Source of the DNA: Pusillibacter faecalis
GTDB taxonomy: Bacteria > Bacillota > Clostridia > Oscillospirales > Oscillospiraceae
Assembly: GCF_018408705.1 (NCBI RefSeq)
Contig: NZ_AP023420.1
Coordinates: 2,480,001-2,544,000, forward strand
Reading direction: 5' to 3'
Length of the DNA stretch: 64,000 bases
The notes under the pieces were generated by a model. The model saw only the letters and a list, made by a program, of their open reading frames with translations, made no database searches and was not told the DNA's origin. Each line of letters starts with the position of its first letter. Within the stretch, counting starts at the first letter, position 1. The position numbers and the translations under genes are program-made. Below are positions 8,741 through 17,786 of this stretch, piece by piece.

Positions 8741-8798
8741 GGCGGGCGGCCTACTCCCGCCCATTTTCATTTCGTTATTGATGGAAAGGAGTAACTCT

Positions 8799-10040
8799 AT
8801 GAAAAACGTCAAATACGGCCAGTGTATCAAGTGCGGCAAAACCTATCCGGCCACGCCGGACCTGACCACCTGCACGTGCGGCGGCGTGCTGGAGATTGTC
8901 TACGACTACGACGAGATCAAAAAGCGGCTGACCAAGGCAGTGCTGGCGGAACGGACGGAGCGGACCATGTGGCGCTATCGTGAGCTGTTGCCCATTGAGG
9001 AGACCACAGAGCCTACCCCCCTGCGGGTGGGCTGGTCCCCCCTCTATGACGAGCCCCGCCTCGCCGCACAGCTGGGCCTCAAACAGCTCTGGGTCAAGGA
9101 CGACGGACTGAACCCCACCGGCGCCCTTAAAGACCGGGCCAGCGCCATGGCCGTCGCCAAGGCCCGCGAGGCCGGGGCTGGGGTGATCGCCTGCTCCTCC
9201 ACTGGCAACGCCGCCTCATCTCTCGCAGGAAACGCAGCGGCGGCGGGCCTTGCGACCTACATCTTTGTCCCCTCCCGGGCGCCCAAGGGCAAGGTGGCCC
9301 AGCTCATGACCTTCGGCGCCACCGTCATCTCCGTCCAGGGCAGCTACGAGGAGACCTTTGAGCTCTCCAGACAGGCCATTAACCGTTGGGGCTGGTATAA
9401 CCGCAACGCCGCCATCAATCCCTATCTCTCTGAGGGAAAAAAGACCGTGGCCTATGAGATTTTAGAACAGCTGGGCTGGCAGGCACCGGACTACATCGCC
9501 ATCTCCGTGGGGGATGGCTGCACCATTGCGGGACTCTGGAAGGGCCTCAAGGACCTGCATGCCGTGGGGCTCATCGACCGCCTGCCCCGTCTGATCTCCG
9601 CTCAGGCGGAGGGCTGCTGCCCCATCAACCGGGCCGTCGTCCGGGGCGGCAGCTGGGAGCCTATGGAGGAGAACACCTTTGCCGACTCCATCGCCGTAGG
9701 AGTCCCCCGCAACGGCGACAAGGCGCTGATGGCCATCCGGGAGTCCCAGGGCCTTGCGGTGAACGTCTCCGACCGGGAGATCATGGAGGCCCAGCAGCTC
9801 CTGGGCAGAAGCTGCGGGGTCTTTGGTGAGCCGGCGGGTGTCACTGCAGCCGCGGGTGTGAAGAAGCTCTGTGAGCAGGGTATCCTGGGGCGGGAGGAAA
9901 CCGTGGTCAGCGTGGTTACAGGCAACGGCCTCAAGGACGTGGCCAACGCCATCAAGGCCTGCGGCGAGCCGATCTCCATCCCCGGCGACATGAACGCGCT
10001 TTTAAGGGCTTTTTCCGACAGCGGAATTGTGGTAGAATAG
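8799..10040 (+). CDS. Threonine synthase-like PLP enzyme with N-terminal zinc ribbon
   Basis: 413 residues from the ATG at 8799, with AAGGAG 7 bases upstream. The N-terminus has a CxxC...CxC zinc ribbon (CIKCGKTYP, CTCGG). GALKDRASAMA supplies the PLP Lys and SSTGNAASSLAGNAA the substrate loop. GVFGEPAGVTAAAG and VVTGNGLKD are typical of threonine synthase. The usual reaction is phosphohomoserine to threonine. Placement beside purine genes and a second PLP enzyme leaves open that it acts on another amino acid, such as a diaminopropionate-like intermediate. Confidence 0.82.
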   Translation: MKNVKYGQCIKCGKTYPATPDLTTCTCGGVLEIVYDYDEIKKRLTKAVLAERTERTMWRYRELLPIEETTEPTPLRVGWSPLYDEPRLAAQLGLKQLWVKDDGLNPTGALKDRASAMAVAKAREAGAGVIACSSTGNAASSLAGNAAAAGLATYIFVPSRAPKGKVAQLMTFGATVISVQGSYEETFELSRQAINRWGWYNRNAAINPYLSEGKKTVAYEILEQLGWQAPDYIAISVGDGCTIAGLWKGLKDLHAVGLIDRLPRLISAQAEGCCPINRAVVRGGSWEPMEENTFADSIAVGVPRNGDKALMAIRESQGLAVNVSDREIMEAQQLLGRSCGVFGEPAGVTAAAGVKKLCEQGILGREETVVSVVTGNGLKDVANAIKACGEPISIPGDMNALLRAFSDSGIVVE

Positions 10041-10107
10041 CATATCGGCCCGTCGCCAGCTCTCCGGCCGGCGGCGGGCACTTTGTTTCCCGGGAAAGGA
10101 TGAGGCT

Positions 10108-12072
10108 ATGAAACGCTGCTGTGCGCTGGTTCTGGCGCTGCTGCTGGCCATGGGCTGTATACCCTGGGGGGCGGCTGCGGATGCTCAGGAGGTCACGATT
10201 TTGTTTACCCACGACCTCCACTCCCACTTTCTGCCCCAGCGGGCAGAGGACGGCGGGGAGAGCGGCGGCTACGCCCGGCTAAAAACCGCCATTGACGCGG
10301 AAAAGGCGGCTCACCCCGATGCGCTGCTGGTGGACGGCGGGGATTTTTCCATCGGCTCGTTGATCCAGACCCTCTACACCACCCAGGCTGCGGAGCTGCG
10401 GACCATGGGGGCGCTGGGGTATGATGCCGCTACCATCGGAAACCACGAGTTTGACCATACCGGCCTGGGCTTTGCCCAGATGCTCAACGCCGCCGCAGAC
10501 GCCCGGGACGCGGCCTGGGCGGCGTTGGATGAGGCCCAGCCGGACCAGCCGGGGCCCCTTGAGGTGTTCCAGGAGCTGTACGGTCCTGCGACGTTCTTCT
10601 TCCCCGCTCTGCTGACGGCCAATTACACCCCGGCCCCGGACAACCCCGACCGGACCTATATCCAGGAGGCCATGGACCGCTATGGCATGGCGGAGACCCA
10701 GCTCATTGAGCGGGGCGGCGTCTCCTTTGGAATATTCGGCCTCATGGGGCAGGACTCCCACGACTGCGCGCCCACCTCCGGCTTTGTGCTGGAAGACGCC
10801 GTTCTGGCGGCGGAGCGGTGCGTGGAGACCCTCCAGGCCCAGGGGGCGGACGTGATCGTATGTCTGTCTCACTCCGGCACAAACGAAAACCCCAAGCGCT
10901 CTGAGGACGAACTGCTGGCGAAGGCTGTGGACGGCATTGACGTGATCATCTCCGGCCACACCCACACCACACTGACAGAGCCGTTGGTGGTGAACGACAC
11001 CTATCTCGTCTCCGCTGGGCCGTACTGTGAGAACCTGGGGTCCCTCACTCTCCGGAAGGACTCCTCCGGCGCCAAGACCCTGGTGGACTACCACCTGACG
11101 CCCATTGACGAGACGCTGCCGGAAGCGCCGGATATCAACGCCCTGGTGGAGGCGTGGAAGGTCCAGGTGGGCGAGACGTACCTGGACCGCTATGGATTCA
11201 CCTATGACCAGGTGCTGACTACGGCGGAATTTGACTTGTCCACCCCGGCACCGGGGATTCAGCAGGGGAACAACCTGGGAAATCTGGCTGCGGACGCCTT
11301 TTTGTGGGCGGCCGAGCGCCTGGAAGCCGGCGCACCGAATGTGCAGACCGTCAGTGTCACCGCGGCCGGTGTGCTGCGCGCGCCTCTCCATGCCGGAGAA
11401 ATCACGGTTTCCCAGGCATTCGATGTGCTTTCTATGGGCGTGGGGGCTGACGGTACCTCAGGCTTTCCCCTGGTGGGGGTGTATTTGACGGGAAAGGAGC
11501 TGAAAGCCGCTGCGGAGGTGGACGCCTCCGTGACCCCCATCATGCCGGAGGCTCAGTTGTATCTCGGGGGTATGGAGTATGCCTTTAACACGCACCGGAT
11601 GTTTTTTGACCGGGTGATGGCGGCGCGGCTGTACGAGCCCTTTGCCGGCAGTGAGGCATTCTCTGACTTGAAGGATGACCAGCTTTACCGAGTAGTCACC
11701 GGAATGTACTCCGCCCAGATGCTGGGGACGGTAAAGGCCAAATCCCTGGGCCTCTTATCCCTGGAGCCAAAGATGGCCGACGGCACGCCGGTAAGGGATT
11801 TCAACGACTGCATCCTCTATGACGCGGCGGGCAATGAGATCAAGGAGTGGTATGCCCTTGCGTCATACCTTGAATCCTTTGGAGAGGAGGGTGTCCCGGA
11901 GCAGTACGCCAATGAAAGCGGTGACGGCCGCAAGCAGGTCAGCCAGAGCTGGAATGTGGTGGAGCTGATGAAAAATCCGGGATGGACTACACTGGCAGTG
12001 CTGGCTGTAGTGATTCTGACCGTGGTACTTGCCGCCCTGCTGACACGGCGCGTCCTCCGCCGGAGGCGGTAA
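10108..12072 (+). CDS. Cell-surface 5'-nucleotidase/metallophosphatase
   Basis: 654 residues: signal peptide (residues 1-24), N-terminal metallophosphoesterase domain with HDLHSHF, GGDFS, GNHEFDH, SHSG and SGHTHT metal-site motifs, a C-terminal 5'-nucleotidase domain (GNLAADAFLWAAER), then a single C-terminal membrane helix with a positive tail (residues 630-654). It probably hydrolyses extracellular nucleoside monophosphates, which would supply the BMP-type nucleoside importer and purine enzymes encoded to the left. AAAGGATGAGGCT precedes the ATG at 10108. A shared terminator follows. Confidence 0.9.
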   Translation: MKRCCALVLALLLAMGCIPWGAAADAQEVTILFTHDLHSHFLPQRAEDGGESGGYARLKTAIDAEKAAHPDALLVDGGDFSIGSLIQTLYTTQAAELRTMGALGYDAATIGNHEFDHTGLGFAQMLNAAADARDAAWAALDEAQPDQPGPLEVFQELYGPATFFFPALLTANYTPAPDNPDRTYIQEAMDRYGMAETQLIERGGVSFGIFGLMGQDSHDCAPTSGFVLEDAVLAAERCVETLQAQGADVIVCLSHSGTNENPKRSEDELLAKAVDGIDVIISGHTHTTLTEPLVVNDTYLVSAGPYCENLGSLTLRKDSSGAKTLVDYHLTPIDETLPEAPDINALVEAWKVQVGETYLDRYGFTYDQVLTTAEFDLSTPAPGIQQGNNLGNLAADAFLWAAERLEAGAPNVQTVSVTAAGVLRAPLHAGEITVSQAFDVLSMGVGADGTSGFPLVGVYLTGKELKAAAEVDASVTPIMPEAQLYLGGMEYAFNTHRMFFDRVMAARLYEPFAGSEAFSDLKDDQLYRVVTGMYSAQMLGTVKAKSLGLLSLEPKMADGTPVRDFNDCILYDAAGNEIKEWYALASYLESFGEEGVPEQYANESGDGRKQVSQSWNVVELMKNPGWTTLAVLAVVILTVVLAALLTRRVLRRRR

Positions 12073-12078
12073 AAAAGA

Positions 12079-12106
12079 GAGGCCCGACAACTGTCGGGCC
12101 TCTTTT
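12079..12106. terminator. Shared terminator between convergent genes
   Basis: GAGGCCCGAC (12079-12088) pairs with GTCGGGCCTC (12093-12102) around a 4-nt loop and is followed by TTTT. A-tracts on the left side make it usable by the convergent CBS-domain gene. Confidence 0.85.
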
Positions 12107-12118
12107 GATACCATCCGA

Positions 12119-12556
12119 TCATACGATCTGGCGCAGGTTCCTTGGCAGGCTGTCCTGCTCCGCGAAGTGGCGGATGATGTCCTTGCGGGTGACGATGCCG
12201 ATGAAACTGCCCACGTCATCCACGACAGGGATGAAGTTCTGATTCATTGCGCTGTCCAGCAGTTCATCCATCGTGACGGTGATGCGCACGGGCGGGTAAG
12301 CTCCATCTTGAAGGATATCTCGCACCCGAAGCTTTTCCAGCTCCTTCATCGTGCAGCGCCTGCCCTCCTCCTCACTGAGAAGCCGCCAGAGGAAATCCCC
12401 CTCGCTGACAGTGCCCACGTATTGCCCGGTGCGGGAGATCACAGGGATGGCCGTGTAGCCGTGGTGACGCATTTTTTCCAGACCCTGGCGGAAGGTGTTG
12501 TCGTCGTACACATGGGCGACACGGGCTTTGGGGAGTAAAAAATAAGCAATATTCAC
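12119..12556 (-). CDS. CBS-domain protein
   Basis: 145 residues made of a tandem CBS pair: residues 15-60 (GYTAIPVISRTGQYVGTVSE) and 85-135 (MNQNFIPVVDDVGSFIGIVT). There is no catalytic domain, so it is a free-standing ligand sensor; CBS pairs in Firmicutes often bind adenine nucleotides or cyclic di-AMP. The start is a GTG at 12556 with GAGG 7 bases upstream. It is divergent from the Crp-type regulator across 190 bases. The regulated partner is not visible. Confidence 0.85.
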   Translation of the reverse strand: MNIAYFLLPKARVAHVYDDNTFRQGLEKMRHHGYTAIPVISRTGQYVGTVSEGDFLWRLLSEEEGRRCTMKELEKLRVRDILQDGAYPPVRITVTMDELLDSAMNQNFIPVVDDVGSFIGIVTRKDIIRHFAEQDSLPRNLRQIV

Positions 12557-12681
12557 CAGTCTGCCTCATTTCTCATAGACGGAGGGTCCGCCTGAATTTG
12601 GACCTTGCGGCCTCTATTCATAATATACAAGGTCCATGGAAACAGTTGGTGAACAATCTATGAAATTTGATGAAATGTTTC

Positions 12682-12710
12682 TTTACATTTCCATGAAATC
12701 TTGATAAAAT
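12682..12710 (+). promoter_or_regulatory. Sigma-A promoter for the Crp/Fnr regulator
   Basis: TTTACA (12682-12687), a 17-bp spacer and TAAAAT (12705-12710), located 38 bases upstream of the ATG at 12748. Confidence 0.7.
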
Positions 12711-12747
12711 TATATTGTGATATATGCAACAACTAGGGAGGGGTATC

Positions 12748-13410
12748 ATGCTGACACAAGAGGATTTGGAACGAAGCCCGCTGTTTGAAAACATCAGCTA
12801 TCAGGAGTACTGCCGAATGCTGACCTGCTTTCAGGCCGTGCAGAGGACGTTTCGCCCGGATGAGCTGGTGTATGACTTCGGAAGCCCTAAAAATGATGCC
12901 GTCGGAATTATGGAGCGGGGAGAGGCGGCGCTGATTCGGATTGATGAGGATGGGGTCTCCACTGTGATGGAGGAGCTGGGTCCCGGCGGCGTCTTTGGCA
13001 GGACGCTGGCCTTTTCCGGCACAGCTCGCGACAGCCTGGAGGTGATCTGCCGTACCCCCTGCGATGTGCTGTTTATTGACTACGCCCATATTCTCAAGCG
13101 ATGTGAAAACGCCTGTACGCATCACAGCCTTCTGGTACAAAATATGTTGAAGCTCATGAGCGACAAGGCTCAGGGACTTTCCCGCCGGGTGGATGTACTC
13201 TCCCGCCGGTCGATCCGGGAAAAGCTGCTGTGCTATTTCCGCCAGCTTGCAGATCAGGAGGGGGAGGAGAGCTTTACACTGCCATTTTCTCTCAGCACGC
13301 TGGCGGATTATATTGCCACGGACCGCAGCGCCATGATGCGGGAGTTAAAACGCCTGCGCACCGAGGGAGTGATCCAGTCGGACGGCCGCAGAATCACCCT
13401 GTTGGCATAG
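12748..13410 (+). CDS. Crp/Fnr-family transcriptional regulator
   Basis: 220 residues from the ATG at 12748, chosen over 12724 because GGGAGGGG immediately precedes it. Residues 10-120 form a cyclic-nucleotide-binding-like beta roll (GGVFGRTLAFSGTARDSLEV) and residues 150-215 a Crp-type winged helix (FSLSTLADYIATDRSAMMRE, RTEGVI). There is no Cys cluster like that of Fnr, so an iron-sulfur sensor is unlikely. It sits directly upstream of nfnAB, which has its own promoter, and may respond to redox or energy state. Targets unknown. Confidence 0.88.
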   Translation: MLTQEDLERSPLFENISYQEYCRMLTCFQAVQRTFRPDELVYDFGSPKNDAVGIMERGEAALIRIDEDGVSTVMEELGPGGVFGRTLAFSGTARDSLEVICRTPCDVLFIDYAHILKRCENACTHHSLLVQNMLKLMSDKAQGLSRRVDVLSRRSIREKLLCYFRQLADQEGEESFTLPFSLSTLADYIATDRSAMMRELKRLRTEGVIQSDGRRITLLA

Positions 13411-13452
13411 TCGTTCAAATTGTCTGAAATTTATCAATCTTGCAAAAACAGA

Positions 13453-13481
13453 TTGACGAAGTTGGGACGCCGTATTACAAT
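13453..13481 (+). promoter_or_regulatory. Sigma-A promoter for nfnAB
   Basis: TTGACG (13453-13458), a 17-bp spacer and TACAAT (13476-13481), about 75 bases before the nfnA ATG. Confidence 0.75.
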
Positions 13482-13557
13482 ACATACGATATGGCAATTG
13501 CAGACACGACCGCTATGTCTCAAAATTGATCATTTGGGAAAGAGGGAAGATTCAGTT

Positions 13558-14400
13558 ATGTTTCGTATCGTAAGAAAAGAAGAGCTCAGGCCCACTGTAA
13601 CACTGTACGAGATCGAGGCACCGCTGGTGGCTAAGAAGGCCCAGCCCGGCCAGTTCATCATTTTGCGGGTGGACGAACAGGGAGAGCGGATTCCGATTAC
13701 CATCAATGACTATGACCCGGACAAGGGAACTGTCACCATCATTGTCCAGACTGTGGGTGCTACCACGGAAAAGCTCAAGCAGCTCCAGCAGGGCGACTGT
13801 CTGCAGGACTTCGTGGGCCCCCTGGGTAAGGCCACCGAGACGGAGGGAAAGAAAAAGGTCTGCGTAGTCGGCGGCGGCGTGGGCTGTGCGATTGCCTATC
13901 CGGTGCTCAAAAAATTCCATGACGACGGGGCCGAGGTCCATGCCGTGGTGGGCTTTAAAAATAAGGACCTGGTGATTCTGGAGGATGACTTCCGCAAGTC
14001 CTCCGACGTGCTGAAGATCTGCACAGACGACGGCTCCTATGGACAAAAGGGCTTGGTGACAGACGCGCTCAAAGAGCTGATCGACGCGGGCAACCAGTAT
14101 GACGAGGTGTTCGCCATTGGTCCCATGGTGATGATGAAATTTGTCTCCAAGACCACGGAACCCTATGGTATTCCTACCACGGTCTCCATGAGTCCCATTA
14201 TGATCGACGGCACCGGCATGTGCGGCGGCTGCCGGCTGAGTGTGGGCGGCGAGATGAAGTTTGCCTGTGTAGACGGCCCGGATTTTGACGGACACAAGGT
14301 GGACTGGGATCTGGCGGTCAAGCGCAATCAGATGTATCAGGCCTTCGAAAAGCACAAGTACGAGGAGACCTGCAATCTGCTGAAAAAGGAGGCCAAATAA
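13558..14400 (+). CDS. nfnA: NfnA-type FAD/NAD-binding subunit (ferredoxin:NADP+ oxidoreductase)
   Basis: 280 residues from the ATG at 13558, preceded by AGAGGGAAG. It is a ferredoxin-reductase-like protein: FAD domain (QPGQFIILRVDE, RIPITIND), NAD domain (VCVVGGGVGCAIAYPVLKKF), and a C-terminal [2Fe-2S] Cys motif (GTGMCGGCRLSV ... FACVDGP). The pairing with the gltA-like gene one base downstream identifies NfnAB, the cytoplasmic complex coupling NADH and reduced ferredoxin oxidation to NADP+ reduction by electron bifurcation. Similar subunits are often mislabelled as dihydroorotate dehydrogenase electron-transfer subunit or sulfide dehydrogenase. Confidence 0.88.
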   Translation: MFRIVRKEELRPTVTLYEIEAPLVAKKAQPGQFIILRVDEQGERIPITINDYDPDKGTVTIIVQTVGATTEKLKQLQQGDCLQDFVGPLGKATETEGKKKVCVVGGGVGCAIAYPVLKKFHDDGAEVHAVVGFKNKDLVILEDDFRKSSDVLKICTDDGSYGQKGLVTDALKELIDAGNQYDEVFAIGPMVMMKFVSKTTEPYGIPTTVSMSPIMIDGTGMCGGCRLSVGGEMKFACVDGPDFDGHKVDWDLAVKRNQMYQAFEKHKYEETCNLLKKEAK

Positions 14401-14401
14401 G

Positions 14402-15793
14402 ATGGCGAACATGTCTTTGAAGAAGAACCCCATGCCCTCCCAGGAGCCGGACGTCCGGAACAAGAACTTTGACGAGGTGGCCTTGGGCTACACGGCGGAG
14501 ATGGCCATCGACGAGGCTCAGCGGTGCCTCAACTGCAAGAATCCCAAGTGTGTGAACGGCTGCCCGGTGAATGTACATATTCCGGAATTCATTTCCAAGG
14601 TGGCCGAGGGCAAGTTTGACGAGGCCTTCGGTGTCATTACCTCTACCAACAGTCTGCCCGCCATCTGCGGCCGTGTCTGTCCCCAGGAGAACCAGTGCGA
14701 GGGCCAGTGTGTGCGCGGCATCAAGGGCGAGCCGGTGGGCATCGGCCGTCTGGAGCGGTTCGTGGCCGACTATCACAACGCCCACGGACACCAGGGCGGC
14801 GCCCCCACTGTACCGGAGAGCAACGGCCACAAGGTGGCGGTCGTGGGATCTGGTCCCGCAGGTCTTACTTGCGCCGGAGATCTTGCCCGGAAGGGGTATG
14901 ACGTCACCGTGTTCGAGGCGCTGCACCAGGTGGGCGGCGTGCTGGTGTACGGCATCCCTGAGTTCCGTCTGCCCAAGGCGATTGTCGCCAAGGAAGTGGC
15001 CCGTCTGGAGCACTTTGGCGTGAAGATCATGAAGGACACAGTGGTGGGCCGCACCATCACCGTTGACGAGCTGATGGAAGAGCAGGGCTTCGAGGCCGTG
15101 TTCATCGGCTCCGGCGCGGGCCTGCCCATGTTCATGGACATCCCCGGCGTCAACTACAAGGGCGTCCTCTCCGCCAACGAGTTCCTCACCCGTATCAACC
15201 TGATGAAGGCCTATCTGCCGGACTCCGACACCCCCATCATTCACCCCAGGAAGGTGGCGGTCGTGGGCGGAGGAAACGTGGCTATGGACGCGGCCCGCTG
15301 CGCCAAGCGCCTGGGGGCTGAGGTCTACGTGGTTTACCGCCGCGGTATGGAGGAACTGCCCGCCCGAAAGGAAGAAGTGGAGCACGCCGAGGAGGAGGGC
15401 ATCATTTTCAAGACCCTCTGCAACCCGGTGGAAATTTTGGCCGATGAGAACGACGATGTCAAGGGCATTCGCTGCATCCGGATGGAGCTGGGGGAGCCTG
15501 ACGCCTCTGGCCGCCGCCGGCCCATTGAGGTCCCCGGCAGCGAGTTCGACGTGGACGTGGACTGCGTGATCATGGCTTTGGGCACCAGCCCCAACCCTTT
15601 GATCAAGTCTACAACCAAGGGCCTGGAGATCAACAAGAAGGGCGGCATCGTGGTGAACGAGGACGGCCTTACCTCCCGCGACCATGTTTACGCCGGCGGC
15701 GATGCCGTCACCGGTGCGGCCACCGTCATCCTGGCTATGGGTGCAGGCAAGACTGCCGCCAAGGCCATCGACGAGGCTCTGAGCAGGACATAA
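14402..15793 (+). CDS. nfnB: NfnB-type subunit (GltA/glutamate synthase small-subunit-like)
   Basis: 463 residues. The N-terminal iron-sulfur region has CLNCKNPKCVNGCP and ICGRVCPQENQCEGQC. Two dinucleotide folds follow: VAVVGSGPAGLTCAGDLA near residue 145 and VAVVGGGNVAMDAARCA near residue 285. The C-terminal FAD motif YAGGDAVTGAATVILAMGAG is complete. No large glutamate synthase subunit is nearby, and the adjacent NfnA-like partner supports ferredoxin:NADP+ oxidoreductase rather than glutamate synthase. It begins one base after the nfnA stop, so the two are co-translated. Confidence 0.88.
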   Translation: MANMSLKKNPMPSQEPDVRNKNFDEVALGYTAEMAIDEAQRCLNCKNPKCVNGCPVNVHIPEFISKVAEGKFDEAFGVITSTNSLPAICGRVCPQENQCEGQCVRGIKGEPVGIGRLERFVADYHNAHGHQGGAPTVPESNGHKVAVVGSGPAGLTCAGDLARKGYDVTVFEALHQVGGVLVYGIPEFRLPKAIVAKEVARLEHFGVKIMKDTVVGRTITVDELMEEQGFEAVFIGSGAGLPMFMDIPGVNYKGVLSANEFLTRINLMKAYLPDSDTPIIHPRKVAVVGGGNVAMDAARCAKRLGAEVYVVYRRGMEELPARKEEVEHAEEEGIIFKTLCNPVEILADENDDVKGIRCIRMELGEPDASGRRRPIEVPGSEFDVDVDCVIMALGTSPNPLIKSTTKGLEINKKGGIVVNEDGLTSRDHVYAGGDAVTGAATVILAMGAGKTAAKAIDEALSRT

Positions 15794-15804
15794 GCGCATG
15801 AGAG

Positions 15805-15842
15805 GACAAGACGGACGGCAACGCCGCCCGTCTTGTTTTTTT
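15805..15842 (+). terminator. Terminator of the nfnAB operon
   Basis: A hairpin with arms ACAAGACGG/CCGTCTTGT and an extended GC stem around AACG, followed by a run of T to 15842. Confidence 0.85.
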
Positions 15843-15964
15843 CCAAGCTGTGTGCTAGAGTAGGACGCAAGAGAGTCGAGGCACCCGAGAAATGCCGGAA
15901 CAAGGCAGGCACATAAGGATGCCGAGCCTGCACAGGAAATTTCATGTGGTGGGGAGTGAGTGGA

Positions 15965-16870
15965 TTGCTGGAGCTGTGTTTTGATCAGTCCACGCAAGGC
16001 GGACTTAAGATGGCGCAGCACTGCGGAGGCGTGAGCACTGTGGGGTTGGTCTATGGAGCTGTTGAAGGGGCGACAGATTCTTTGTCCCCGCCGGAGAAAC
16101 AAGAGGCGGCCCTGGAGCGGGCACGACGGGAGGCGGCGGAGCGGCGGAGAAAGGCGGTACCGCTGGGCGGGAATCCGCGGGATGTGCTGGCGCTGCCTCT
16201 CGCCCTCTCCATGGGGGATATCCGGGAACCTATGGGGGAGACCCGCCGGATGCTGCTGGAGCACTGGTATGAGGAGATCATGGAGCGGGATTGGCGGAGA
16301 ACTCTGGAGGCGGCGGAGCGTCTGAAAAACTGCGGCCCGGACGAGACTGTCCGTATCTGGGCAGACGGTCTGCCGGATAGCGCCTGCGGGCTGCTCCATG
16401 CCGCCAGCCTCCTGGCAGGGACCCGGGCACAGATTTCTGTGGTGCTCCTCCCACCTTGGAAGGTACGGCTGGATGGAATCGTGGAGATCTACCAGGGCTG
16501 GGGAGAGGTTTCTCCGGAGGAATTCGGCGCTTTTTTGCCGCTGGAGCAGCCGTTGACGCCCATCGTCCTCCGGATGCTCTCAGACCGCTGGCACCATCTG
16601 CAGGAGGAGAATGCCCCCCTCCGGGCGGTGGTCAACGGCCGTGTCCGAAGCGTGGATGCGGACTTCTATGACGATTGCCTTCGCCGCGCCTTGCCTATGG
16701 GACGGAAGAAGGTCGCAAGATTGATCGGGGAAATCCTGGGCCGGGAGCAGCCCGGCGTGGGAGACACCCTGCTGGCGAACCGGCTCCGGGTTTTGCTGGA
16801 ACGGGGCGAGTTTCGGATGGTGCAGGAGGACCCGCAATTTTACCGCTCTGTGGTAGAGCGGGTGCGATGA
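15965..16870 (+). CDS. DUF1835-type protein
   Basis: About 301 residues if translation begins at the TTG at 15965, where GGGGAG lies 8 bases upstream and the family's first strand begins (LLELCFDQSTQGGLKMAQ). The ATG at 15944 has no clear ribosome binding site. Residues 105-150 include VRIWADGLPDSACGLLHAAS and the C-terminal third resembles the DUF3658 companion domain (DADFYDDCLRRAL). The function is unknown. There are no membrane or signal segments. It lies 10 bases upstream of the P-loop kinase-like gene and is probably co-transcribed with it. Confidence 0.7.
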   Translation: MLELCFDQSTQGGLKMAQHCGGVSTVGLVYGAVEGATDSLSPPEKQEAALERARREAAERRRKAVPLGGNPRDVLALPLALSMGDIREPMGETRRMLLEHWYEEIMERDWRRTLEAAERLKNCGPDETVRIWADGLPDSACGLLHAASLLAGTRAQISVVLLPPWKVRLDGIVEIYQGWGEVSPEEFGAFLPLEQPLTPIVLRMLSDRWHHLQEENAPLRAVVNGRVRSVDADFYDDCLRRALPMGRKKVARLIGEILGREQPGVGDTLLANRLRVLLERGEFRMVQEDPQFYRSVVERVR

Positions 16871-16880
16871 GGAGGCAGGT

Positions 16881-17423
16881 ATGGTTTATCTGCTGACAGG
16901 TCCCTCCCACGTGGGAAAAACGCTTTTGGCGCAGAGACTGATGGAGCGATACCGGCATCCATATCTCTCCCTGGATCTTCTCAAGATGGGGTTCATCCGG
17001 AGCGGGCAAACAACCCTGACGCCGGAGGAGGACGACCGCCTGCGAGAGTACCTCTGGCCCATAGTCCGGGAACTGATCAAAACGGCGATTGAAAACGATC
17101 AGAATTTGATTGTGGAGGGAATCTTGATCCCCCTGAACTGGACAGAGGACTTTGACGAGCGATATCTAGGAAAAATCCGGGGATGCTGCCTTGTGATGAC
17201 GCCGGCATATGTTGAACGCCATTTTGACGATATCCTGCGCTTTGCCAATGTGGTGGAACACCGCTTAGAGGACTCTGGGTGCACGAAAGAGAGCGTGCTA
17301 GAGGACAATGCCCGCTGTCTGGAGCTATGCCGGCGGTATGGGTGCCCCTGCCTCGTGATAGACAATGATTATGAGAGGACGCTGGAACAAGCGATTTCTT
17401 TGTTGGAGGAAGCCGGTTGTTAA
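16881..17423 (+). CDS. P-loop kinase-like ATPase
   Basis: 180 residues. The Walker A motif GPSHVGKT is at residues 7-14, followed by HPYLSLDLLKMGFIRSG, which resembles the substrate region of small-molecule kinases such as 2-phosphoglycerate or shikimate kinases, and by QNLIVEGILIPLNW. No Walker B-type ABC signature is present, so a cytoplasmic phosphotransferase is more likely than a transporter ATPase. The substrate is not recognisable. GAGGAGGCAGGT precedes the ATG at 16881, and a strong terminator follows. Confidence 0.7.
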   Translation: MVYLLTGPSHVGKTLLAQRLMERYRHPYLSLDLLKMGFIRSGQTTLTPEEDDRLREYLWPIVRELIKTAIENDQNLIVEGILIPLNWTEDFDERYLGKIRGCCLVMTPAYVERHFDDILRFANVVEHRLEDSGCTKESVLEDNARCLELCRRYGCPCLVIDNDYERTLEQAISLLEEAGC

Positions 17424-17429
17424 AATGGC

Positions 17430-17465
17430 AAGAGAGCCGCTGCGCTACAACGCGGCGGCTCTCTT
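17430..17465 (+). terminator. Terminator after the P-loop kinase gene
   Basis: AAGAGAGCCGC (17430-17440) pairs with GCGGCTCTCTT (17455-17465) around a partly paired loop. The T-run is short. Confidence 0.75.
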
Positions 17466-17500
17466 ATCGTTTTGAAATGGGGGAAGCATGGCGGGGAGTG

Positions 17501-17764
17501 TCAGCGATGTTTGCGCCGATGTCTGATTTTGTGGGCGCATAAAACTGCAAAGCCGACGAAAAAAGTGGTGCCCAGAATCACAAGCCCTGTGCTTTCAGAG
17601 ACAATTCCAACCCCAAACAGCAGTCCGGCAATCCCGAAATAGAAGACGAGCAGGATGCCAGCCAGCAGAACGCGCACCGGCATGGGGAAGCGTTGGGACC
17701 CAGCAGCCTCTGAGGCTCCTTCCAAAATCACTCCCAAAACCCATTCGAGAAGATCGTCCAGCAT
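17501..17764 (-). CDS. Small two-helix membrane protein
   Basis: 87 residues from the ATG at 17764, with GGAGG 9 bases upstream; the longer frame to 17782 lacks such a site. Two hydrophobic helices (VRVLLAGILLVFYFGIAGLL and VILGTTFFVGFAVLCA) are followed by a very basic tail (HKIRHRRKHR). I do not recognise the family. It lies 22 bases downstream of the YbaK-type gene on the same strand and may end the murC-ybaK unit. Confidence 0.6.
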   Translation of the reverse strand: MLDDLLEWVLGVILEGASEAAGSQRFPMPVRVLLAGILLVFYFGIAGLLFGVGIVSESTGLVILGTTFFVGFAVLCAHKIRHRRKHR

Positions 17765-17786
17765 ACGTACAGACCTCCACACCTTA

